Shown piece by piece: positions 8,691-15,640 of a DNA stretch of 64,000 nucleotides (position 1 is its first letter; the number at the start of each line of letters is the position of its first letter). The stretch is from Agrococcus carbonis (GTDB taxonomy: Bacteria > Actinomycetota > Actinomycetes > Actinomycetales > Microbacteriaceae). The notes under the pieces are model-generated. The model saw only the letters and a program-made list of their open reading frames with translations, was not told the origin of the DNA and ran no database searches. Both the position numbers and the translations under genes were made by a program. The stretch lies in the NCBI RefSeq assembly GCF_900104705.1, contig NZ_LT629734.1, positions 868,001-932,000 on the forward strand, written 5' to 3'.

Positions 8691-8762
8691 CCCGGGACGG
8701 GCACCGGCGCTGGGGTCGCGGCGGAGGCCCGAACGGGCCTCCGCCCTCAGCTCCACCGCGCG
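8691..8762 (+). repeat. Structured repeat element, copy A
   Basis: A 72-bp element nearly identical to the reverse complement of 62339-62411. They share a 22-nt block around CGGCGCTGGGGTCGCGGC, a central hairpin and a 13-nt terminal block containing GCTCCACCGCGC. In both copies the element lies just after the stop of a gene on its own strand. Confidence 0.7.
8721..8744 (+). terminator. Hairpin terminator inside repeat copy A
   Basis: GCGGAGGCCCG and CGGGCCTCCGC form an 11-bp stem around AA. It lies 45 nt after the acyl-CoA dehydrogenase stop and converges with the polyprenol-phosphate-sugar synthase gene. Confidence 0.65.
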
Positions 8763-8767
8763 TAGCC

Positions 8768-8799
8768 GGGCGATCAGCGGAAGGTCGGCGTTCGCCTGA
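8768..8799 (+). repeat. Direct repeat copy R2
   Basis: Second copy of the 32-nt repeat, overlapping the 3' end of the convergent polyprenol-phosphate-sugar synthase gene. R1 and R2 bracket the structured element. Confidence 0.6.
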
Positions 8800-9529
8800 C
8801 GCCGAGCAGCTCGGCGAAGCGGCGGGCGGCGCGCCCGACCGCCCAGCCCGTGACGCTCGTGAGCGCCTCGCGCACGATGCCGGGCGTCATCTTCGAGGTG
8901 CCGAGCTCGCGCTCGCGGAAGAGGATCGGCACCTCCTCGACGACCGCGCCCGCCTCCTGCGCGCGGCGCGTCATGTCGATCTGGAAGCAGTAGCCCTGGC
9001 TGCGCACCTCGGCGAGCGGGATGCGTCGCAGCAGCTCGGCCGTGTACGCGCGGCACCCTGCCGTCATGTCGTGCACGGGCGAGCCGAGCATGACCTTGGC
9101 GTAGAGGTTGCCGGCGCGCGAGATGAGCTGCCGCTGCCACGGCCAGTCGGCGATGCCCCCGCCGGGCACCCAGCGTGAGCCGATGACGAGGTCGGCGCCC
9201 GCCTCGAGGCGCGCCAGCATGCGCGGCACCGCGTCGGCGGGGTGCGACCCGTCCGCGTCGAACTCGACCACCGCATCCGCCCCGCGCTCGAGCGCGACGC
9301 GCATGCCGTGCAGATAGGCGGCGCCGAGTCCCTCCTTGCGGGCGCGGTGGAGCACCGTCACGCGCGCGTCGGCAGCCGCCATCGCGTCGGCGAGCGCGCC
9401 CGTGCCGTCGGGGCTCGCGTCGTCGATCACGAGCACCTCGACCCCGGGCGCCGCGCTCAGCAGGCGGTCCATCGTCACCGGCAGCGCCTCGAGCTCGTTG
9501 TAGGTGGGCACCAGGACGACGACGCGCAT
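8774..9529 (-). CDS. Polyprenol monophosphomannose synthase-like GT2
   Basis: 251 residues. It resembles the dolichol/polyprenol-phosphate-mannose synthase group: MRVVVLVPTYNELEALPVTM at the start, VLVIDDASPDGTGALAD, the DxD-type EFDADGSHP, GSRWVPGGGI, and the C-terminal QIDMTRRAQEAGA and EVPILFRERELGTSKM. The expected role is transfer of mannose from GDP-mannose to polyprenyl phosphate at the inner membrane face, giving a lipid donor for outer-surface glycosylation. It is the catalytic domain only, with no fused N-acyltransferase half as in mycobacterial Ppm1. The start is ATG at 9529 after CGGGAG. The gene end overlaps repeat R2. Confidence 0.85.
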   Translation of the reverse strand: MRVVVLVPTYNELEALPVTMDRLLSAAPGVEVLVIDDASPDGTGALADAMAAADARVTVLHRARKEGLGAAYLHGMRVALERGADAVVEFDADGSHPADAVPRMLARLEAGADLVIGSRWVPGGGIADWPWQRQLISRAGNLYAKVMLGSPVHDMTAGCRAYTAELLRRIPLAEVRSQGYCFQIDMTRRAQEAGAVVEEVPILFRERELGTSKMTPGIVREALTSVTGWAVGRAARRFAELLGVRRTPTFR

Positions 9530-9637
9530 GTGGCTCCCGATTCGTGGACGACGGCGGCGAGCAATCCTCGCACACGCGGGCGCCGCTGGGCTGACGGCGC
9601 GGGGTGCCGGCCGACGGAAGCGTGGCACGATAGTCCG

Positions 9638-10918
9638 GTGCCCGGGCAGACCAGGAGGACGATCCTCGCGACGTGGATCGTCGCCAACGCCGCATGCGGC
9701 GACGCGGTGCGCAACGTCATCGGCTACCCCGCGTGGGCCGGCCTGGTCGTCGCGACCTTCGTCTGGGTCGCGATCGAGCTCGTGCTGCTGCGCGTGCGGC
9801 TCCAGCGGATGCCCGTCACGGTCGTCGCGTTCGCCGTCCTCGCGGTCGTGTCGTCGATCTGGGCGATCTCGCCCCTGTGGTCGCTCGTGGGCTCGCTCGT
9901 GCTGCTCGGCACCATCGCGAGCGCCGTGCTCATCGCCTCGCTCCCGTACCGCACCATCCTCGACCTGACGCACTGGACGATGCAGGGGCTCATCATCGCC
10001 TCGCTGCTGTTCGAGGCCTTCGTCGCCCTCGTGCTGCGGAAGCCCCTCTTCCCGCTGTGGGCCGACTATCCGCCCGACGTCAGCGGCGAGCTGCACTGGT
10101 CGAGCGGGCTGCTGTTCGAAGGCGGCCGCGTGCAGGGCGTCATGGGCAACGCCAACCTGCTCGGCATGGTCGCGCTCATCGCGCTCGTCATCGCGGGCTG
10201 CCGCGCCGCCGCCGGCCTCGACCGCTGGTGGCCGGTGTGGGTCGCGCTCCCGGTCGTCGCGCAGCTCGTCACGCGCAGCGCCACGGTGCTCTTCGCCGTC
10301 GGGATGGTCGCGGTGCTCGCGTTCCTCGTCGTGTCATGGGTGCGGTGGCGCGGCGCGACCTTCTACCGCATCTTCGGCATCTCGATCGCGGTCGGGCTGG
10401 TGTGCGTCGGCCTCATCCTCGCCCACTGGGAGTCGGTGACCGAGTTCCTCGGCCGCGACGCCGACATGACGGGACGCTTCGACATCTGGGGACGCGTGAT
10501 CGACCTCGGCCTCACGAGTCCTGTCGTCGGCGTCGGCTACCTCGGCTACTGGCTGCCGTGGGTGCCGCCGTTCGACTCGCTCGGCGAGATGCACGGCATG
10601 GTCTACCTGCAGGCGCACAACGTGTGGCTCGACGTCTTCATGCAGCTCGGCATCGTCGGCGTGCTCGTGTGGGCGGCGCTGCAGTACCGCGCGGCCTCGA
10701 ACACGCTCGGCGCGCTCTACCGCTCCCCCGTCGGCGAGCGCGCGCTCAACACCATCCCGCTGCTGCTGTGGGTCGCGCTGCTCGTGCAGGGCCTCGCCGA
10801 GTCGCGGCCGTGGATCGAGTTCGGCATGATGCTGCTCGTCATCTTCGTGATCGGCCCGCTGCGTCGGCAGATCGCGCCGCAGGCACCACGCACGGAGGCC
10901 ATCCCAGCGATCCGCTGA
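9638..10918 (+). CDS. O-antigen ligase/polymerase-like membrane protein (Wzy_C)
   Basis: 426 residues with about ten membrane helices. Diagnostic features of the O-antigen ligase family are GNANLLGMVALIAL in the middle, the extracytoplasmic loop DMTGRFDIWGRVIDLGLTSP followed by VVGVGYLGYW, and the His in LQAHNVWLDVFMQLGIVGVL. Such proteins join or polymerise undecaprenyl-linked glycans on the outer face of the membrane. The start is taken as GTG at 9638, with GGAAG upstream and a CACGAT hexamer 6 nt before it. A hairpin spans its stop codon. Whether it acts as polymerase or ligase cannot be told from sequence. Confidence 0.82.
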   Translation: MPGQTRRTILATWIVANAACGDAVRNVIGYPAWAGLVVATFVWVAIELVLLRVRLQRMPVTVVAFAVLAVVSSIWAISPLWSLVGSLVLLGTIASAVLIASLPYRTILDLTHWTMQGLIIASLLFEAFVALVLRKPLFPLWADYPPDVSGELHWSSGLLFEGGRVQGVMGNANLLGMVALIALVIAGCRAAAGLDRWWPVWVALPVVAQLVTRSATVLFAVGMVAVLAFLVVSWVRWRGATFYRIFGISIAVGLVCVGLILAHWESVTEFLGRDADMTGRFDIWGRVIDLGLTSPVVGVGYLGYWLPWVPPFDSLGEMHGMVYLQAHNVWLDVFMQLGIVGVLVWAALQYRAASNTLGALYRSPVGERALNTIPLLLWVALLVQGLAESRPWIEFGMMLLVIFVIGPLRRQIAPQAPRTEAIPAIR

Positions 10919-10931
10919 GATGGCCTCCGTG
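10891..10931. terminator. Strong bidirectional hairpin
   Basis: Perfect 13-bp arms CACGGAGGCCATC and GATGGCCTCCGTG enclose a second 5-bp stem (CAGCG/CGCTG) with an ATC loop. It spans the stop of the O-antigen-ligase-like gene and faces the end of the secreted repeat-protein gene, so it should serve both. Confidence 0.8.
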
Positions 10932-10945
10932 GTGCCCGATGCCGG

Positions 10946-13705
10946 TCAGCGCACCGGCAGCAGCTGCAGCACCGTGGCGTCGACCCGGTGGATGTGCTGG
11001 CCGGCGGCCGCAGCGCGCTCCGCCGCGGTGTCGACGAGGTTGCGCGTGCCGTTCGTGACGTACCAGACGCGCCCCTGCGGGTCCTCGATCCACCGCGACA
11101 TCCAGCCGGAGACGGGGATCTTGGAGAACAGCGTGGCAGAGATCGACGTGAAGTGCTGGGTGCCGAACTGCTGCGCGTCCTGCCAGGGGAAGCGCACGAG
11201 GCGCCCGTCGATGAGCGCGTAGCGCACGCCGTCGCGCTCCACGAGCGTCGTCGTGATCGACCCCGCCGACGGGAAGGTCGCGATCACCGCGTCGGAGACG
11301 GTGACCGACATGGGCGACTGCAGCTCGGCGACGACGGTCGCGTTGGTCCGCAGGAGGCGGTGGTCGTCGACGATGTACAGCTGACCGCTGCTCTGCGAGC
11401 GCACCACGGTGCCCGAGTAGTAGTACGGCCGCAGCGGCGTGCCTGCGGGCCGCGCGTGCAGGGCGTAGCCCGAGATGCGCGACTGGCCGATGGTCCCGAA
11501 CCCGTGGTAGCGCAGCGTCCGCTGCGAGTCGATCGCCCGCCGCGTGCCGTTCTCGATGAGGTACAGGCTGCCGTCGTTGTCGATCGCGATGCGGTCGATC
11601 GTGCTCCCCCGCGGGATCTGGGCGCAGATGTCGGCCGGCAGCTGCTCGTGCGTCAGGCGCCACGCCTGGCGCGCGGTCGCGTTCGCATACGGCCGCAGCT
11701 GGCCCCACGACGCGATGCCGTCGACGCCGCAGCGGATGCCGTAGTCGGCGTCGAGGGTCATGCTCACGGCCGGCAGGCCGGCGCGCACCGAGGGCGTGAT
11801 CGCGGTCGGCGTGCTGTCGAGGCCGAGCTGGTTCAGGACGCGGGCATCCGAGACCCGCACGGTCGTCGACCGCGAGGTCAGCAGCAGCTCGCCCGACTCG
11901 GTGTCGCGCAGCAGGGTGCCCGGGCTGTAGCTCGAGCGCTCCGGGATCCAGTCGAGGTAGCCCTCCACGCCGCGGTGGATCGTCGACGGCACCGTCGCGG
12001 CGGCCGCCGAGCGATCGGTCGCCGTGACGGGCTCGCGCATGCCATCGCGCATGAGCCACACCGTCGACGAGCCGAGCTCGGCCTGGTAGTGCTGGCCGAA
12101 CGCGCGCCCGGCGGACGGGATGCCGCGCACGTTCGCCTGCGTGAGCGGGCTGAAGAAGCTGGTCCCGCCGAACTCCGCCATCCGCACCTCGAGGAGGCCG
12201 CGGTTCGTCACGACGTAGCCCTGCGTGCCGACCGCGATGCGGTTGGGGAGGTCGATGGAGGAGGCGCGCGCCGCGTTCATCGAGAGCCAGGTCACCTTGC
12301 CGAAGTCGGCGAACGCGTCGAGCTCCATCTGGGCGGGGTCGATCCACACGAGACCGCTCCCGGTGCGCATGACGGCCTGGGTGCCGCTGTAGTTCTGCGC
12401 GCCGTAGCCCTCGGCGAGGAACGGGATGCCCATGCCGAACTCGTCGAGCGCGCCGGGCGACATCCACGAGTTCGCGTACGACATCCCCCGGGCACCGATG
12501 TTGGCGGTGTCGCCGATCGGGTGGCGGCGACCGTCGGCCATGTACCACCACTCGCCCTTCCAGCCGACGATGTTGCGCAGCTGGCCGCCGTCGCGCAGCG
12601 CCGCGTGGATCTCCGCGGAGGCGCCGATGCCGTAGCTGCACGTGCGGCCCCACTGGCCCACCTGCTTGCAGTCGGCGAAGCGGAAGGCCTTGCCGTCGTC
12701 GACGAAGTAGTTGCCGCCGGACCCGTCGCGGAGCCAGCGGGTGACCGCCTGCCCCTTCGTGTAGGACGCGAGCGCGCCGTTCGAGACCACCTGGGTCGCG
12801 CCGAGCGAGCGCTGGTACTCGTTGAGGATGGTGCCGTTCGGGAACGGGTGGATCCAGGTGCCGTTGACGAGGTAGGTGGTGGACGAGCCCTGCTCGCGCA
12901 CGATGAGGCGGTTGACCTCGCCGGCGGGGTTGCCGAACCAGTCGGTCCACATGCGCCAGAAGTTGCGGTTGCCGTAGGCCGAGCAGCTGTCACCCGTGCC
13001 GTACAGGTTCGTCAGCGCCGCCGCGTTGGGCTGGTACGGCGTGTAGTTGTAGAGGCCGGCCGTCGCCTGGTTGGCGATGTAGACCGTGCTCGAGCCGCAC
13101 GCCGCATTCGGGTGGAACAGCACGCGGTTCTGCTGGCCGGCGCGGTGGTTGTAGCTCTCGGGGTGCTTCGCGTAGCGCTGGAACTGCCGGGCCGCGTAGT
13201 ACACCTGGTAGAAGAAGCTGCCGAAGCTCGAGTCGCACGGCGCCGTATCGGGGCACGCGAAGCCGGTCGCGCGGTCGTAGCGGATCTGCGTGGGCCGCGT
13301 GAGGCTCACGAGGCTCTGCTCCTTCTGGAGCAGCACGAGCAGCACGCGCGGGCTCACGTCGCATGCCTGCGCGACGCGCGTGATGATGGATGCGGCGGTG
13401 TCGTTGTCGCGGGCCGGCATCGCGGCACAGTAGGCGTTCGAAGGCATCGACGGCGCGTTCTGCCGGTAGTCCTTGAGGCACGTGTAGCCCGTCTCGCACT
13501 GACGCACCTGCGCGTTCAGGAACGACTGCACCTCGGAGGCCGACATCGCGTCGCCATCGAAGAAGTTCTGGTCGCTGATGATGTTGCCCGGGTTGAAGTC
13601 GGCGGCGGTGGCCGCCTCGGCTTCGGTGGCGGGCGTCGCGACGAGGAATCCGGCTGCCAGCACGACCGCGAGTGCGGCGGCGAGGCTACGGCGGAGGAAG
13701 CGCAT
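10946..13705 (-). CDS. Large secreted protein with lysozyme-like N-domain and ~11 short sequence repeats
   Basis: 919 residues. A signal peptide (residues 1-31, cleavage after AEA) is followed by a Cys-containing domain of about 210 residues starting DFNPGNIISDQNFFD. It contains RVLLVLLQKEQSLV and NYTPYQPNAAALTNLYGTGD and ends NRNFWRMWTDWFG. This domain recurs in surface proteins of Microbacteriaceae and resembles peptidoglycan-acting modules, though I see no proven catalytic set. The rest consists of about eleven divergent units of 45-70 residues built on Y-hydrophobic-x-x-G-x-R-x-hydrophobic, for example YLIENGTRRAI, YALIDGRLVRF and WYVTNGTRNLV, possibly a beta-propeller or wall-binding array. 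ATG start at 13705. Exact function is unknown. Confidence 0.8.
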   Translation of the reverse strand: MRFLRRSLAAALAVVLAAGFLVATPATEAEAATAADFNPGNIISDQNFFDGDAMSASEVQSFLNAQVRQCETGYTCLKDYRQNAPSMPSNAYCAAMPARDNDTAASIITRVAQACDVSPRVLLVLLQKEQSLVSLTRPTQIRYDRATGFACPDTAPCDSSFGSFFYQVYYAARQFQRYAKHPESYNHRAGQQNRVLFHPNAACGSSTVYIANQATAGLYNYTPYQPNAAALTNLYGTGDSCSAYGNRNFWRMWTDWFGNPAGEVNRLIVREQGSSTTYLVNGTWIHPFPNGTILNEYQRSLGATQVVSNGALASYTKGQAVTRWLRDGSGGNYFVDDGKAFRFADCKQVGQWGRTCSYGIGASAEIHAALRDGGQLRNIVGWKGEWWYMADGRRHPIGDTANIGARGMSYANSWMSPGALDEFGMGIPFLAEGYGAQNYSGTQAVMRTGSGLVWIDPAQMELDAFADFGKVTWLSMNAARASSIDLPNRIAVGTQGYVVTNRGLLEVRMAEFGGTSFFSPLTQANVRGIPSAGRAFGQHYQAELGSSTVWLMRDGMREPVTATDRSAAAATVPSTIHRGVEGYLDWIPERSSYSPGTLLRDTESGELLLTSRSTTVRVSDARVLNQLGLDSTPTAITPSVRAGLPAVSMTLDADYGIRCGVDGIASWGQLRPYANATARQAWRLTHEQLPADICAQIPRGSTIDRIAIDNDGSLYLIENGTRRAIDSQRTLRYHGFGTIGQSRISGYALHARPAGTPLRPYYYSGTVVRSQSSGQLYIVDDHRLLRTNATVVAELQSPMSVTVSDAVIATFPSAGSITTTLVERDGVRYALIDGRLVRFPWQDAQQFGTQHFTSISATLFSKIPVSGWMSRWIEDPQGRVWYVTNGTRNLVDTAAERAAAAGQHIHRVDATVLQLLPVR

Positions 13706-13759
13706 GGGACGGCATCCAATGATCGGTGCAGGAGAGGGGACAACAGCAAAGGTAGCGAA

Positions 13760-13780
13760 CCTTCGACCCTACGTCGAAGG
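13760..13780. promoter_or_regulatory. Inverted repeat upstream of the secreted repeat protein
   Basis: CCTTCGAC and GTCGAAGG form 8-bp arms around CCTAC, within an AT-richer patch about 55-75 nt before the ATG at 13705. It could be an operator or part of the promoter. Confidence 0.45.
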
Positions 13781-13841
13781 TAAAGTTCCGTCCGCGCGTC
13801 GCGCGCGGGGCCCGCGGGAGGCTCCTTGCGGGGGCCCGCGC

Positions 13842-13847
13842 TATCCT
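13842..13847 (+). promoter_or_regulatory. Possible -10 (TATCCT) for the AsnB-like gene
   Basis: TATCCT would start a leader of about 30 nt that carries the GAGGAGG ribosome-binding site of the gene at 13883. Confidence 0.4.
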
Positions 13848-13882
13848 GCGAAGTGGCCCGCCGGGCGGACGAGGAGGTCGAG

Positions 13883-15640
13883 GTGTCGAACTTCCTCGTC
13901 GTGCGCGTCGAGCGCGGCCGCGCGGAGGCCGTCGAGGCGTGGGTCGCCGACTGGGCGGACCCCCAGGACGTCGCCGTCGTCCCGCTCGACGACGGCGCCC
14001 GGGTCGTCGTGGTGAGCCGAGACGTCGAGCGCTCCGTGCGACGGGAGCAGGGCACGTTCTTCCGCGGCTTCGCGGTGGACGCCGAGCGCTCGCTGCTCGC
14101 GGTCGGCGTCGACGGCTGGCTCGCCGCACCGGAGGGGACGCGCGACGACGCGTGGTCGCTCGGCGGCACGTTCGCGGCGGCGCGCTGGCGGGCGAGCGCG
14201 GTCGAGGTGCGCCGCGACCTCTGGGGCAACCAGTCGCTGCTGCGCTCCGCGGGCGAGGGGTGGTCGGCCGCGTGCGACTCCATGCTCGTGCTGCGCCGGC
14301 TCCGCGACGCGATGGGCGAGCGCTCGAGCGCAGACGAGCTCGAGCTGCTCGCGCGGACCGCCCTCACGGGGATCGCGCAGACAGCGTTCGGCTCCGGCAC
14401 GAGCCTTCGCGAGGTGGCGTTCTGCCCTTCGGGCACGGCGGTGCTGCTCGACGCGCGCGGCGCGCATGCGATCGAGCGCCCCGTGACCGCGCTGCTGGGC
14501 GGCCCGACCACCGACTACCGCTCGACGATGCGCGCCGCCGCTCGCGGGATCGCGGGCGAGGTGGCCGCGGTGCTCGGCCTCGAGGGCAGCACGCCGCGGC
14601 TGCGCATCTCCGGTGGCCAGGACTCGCGCGTCGTGCTCGCCGCGGTGCTCGCGCTCGAGGGCGCGCGTCGACCCGAGCTCGTCGTGCAGGACCAGGCGGA
14701 GGTGCACCGCGGGGACGCGCGCGTCGCGCAGTCGCTCGCGGATCGCTTTGGCATGGCGCTGCGGACCATCGCACCCGACGACGTCGACTACACGGGGCAG
14801 CTCGAGCTGTGGCTCGCGACGCTCGCGGGGACCTACGACGGCTTCGGCATCGACGCCGACACCGACGTCGACGGGGTGTTCGGCATCAGCGGCATCGGTG
14901 CCGAGACGTACAAGGGCAACTTCGGGTGGCGCTCGTGGTGGCAGCTGCGCGACGATCTCGACCTCCCCCTGCAGCTCGAGCTCGCCTTCGTCGAGCAGAC
15001 CGACCGCGCGCTCGCGGCGGTCGGCGTGCGGGCCGAGGCCGACGACGCCACCGAGAGCCACTACCTGGCGCATCGAGCCGGCGTGCACTGCGGCGCGGGC
15101 TACGTCGGCCTCTCGCCACTCACCTCCAACCCGCTGCAGCGCGCCGACCTCGTGCGGCTCGGCCGCGCGGCGTGGAGCGACGACCCTGCGCTGCCCGGCG
15201 ACCCGCGACCGCGCATCGGCCATCCGCTCATGGTCGCCGACCTCGCCGCGCTCCTCTCCCCCGAGGCGGCGTCGCACGCGTACGAGCGCGACGTGGGCGT
15301 CGACCGCGACGTCGTCGAGCAGCGCCTGGGCGTGCTCGGCGGCCCGGTCGCGGTCGACGACGCGGCGTTCGACGTCATCGGCTCCCCCGCCGACGTGCCG
15401 CTCGGGCCGAGCTCGCTCGCGATGCGCCTCGCCGCCGCGGAGGCGCCCGGCGCGTTCACGATCGACAGCGCCGAGTCGCTCGGGCGACGCGGCCTCGACC
15501 GGCTCGCGGCGGAGCCCGTGCGCGACCGCTACCTCGAGGTGCTCGAGAACGCGCGCTGGCGCACGGGAGAGCGCGGCCTGCCGCTCATGTTCGCCGGTCA
15601 GTCGCCGGCGCGGTTCGCCTCGCTCGCGCTGCTGGGCTGA
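13883..15640 (+). CDS. Asparagine-synthase-like (PP-loop) protein without the glutaminase cysteine
   Basis: 585 residues. The central LRISGGQDSRVVLAAVLAL is the SGGxDS PP-loop that binds ATP in the asparagine synthase and adenylating amidotransferase families. The N-terminal ~200 residues look like a remodelled glutaminase half: the product starts VSNFLVVRVERG, with no nucleophilic Cys at position 2. Relatives in polysaccharide clusters are proposed to amidate or otherwise modify uronic-acid sugars; here that is inferred from the neighbours (ugd, glycosyltransferases). GTG at 13883 is chosen for GAGGAGG 5 nt upstream. The last 43 nt overlap the convergent gene that ends at 15598. Confidence 0.75.
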   Translation: MSNFLVVRVERGRAEAVEAWVADWADPQDVAVVPLDDGARVVVVSRDVERSVRREQGTFFRGFAVDAERSLLAVGVDGWLAAPEGTRDDAWSLGGTFAAARWRASAVEVRRDLWGNQSLLRSAGEGWSAACDSMLVLRRLRDAMGERSSADELELLARTALTGIAQTAFGSGTSLREVAFCPSGTAVLLDARGAHAIERPVTALLGGPTTDYRSTMRAAARGIAGEVAAVLGLEGSTPRLRISGGQDSRVVLAAVLALEGARRPELVVQDQAEVHRGDARVAQSLADRFGMALRTIAPDDVDYTGQLELWLATLAGTYDGFGIDADTDVDGVFGISGIGAETYKGNFGWRSWWQLRDDLDLPLQLELAFVEQTDRALAAVGVRAEADDATESHYLAHRAGVHCGAGYVGLSPLTSNPLQRADLVRLGRAAWSDDPALPGDPRPRIGHPLMVADLAALLSPEAASHAYERDVGVDRDVVEQRLGVLGGPVAVDDAAFDVIGSPADVPLGPSSLAMRLAAAEAPGAFTIDSAESLGRRGLDRLAAEPVRDRYLEVLENARWRTGERGLPLMFAGQSPARFASLALLG

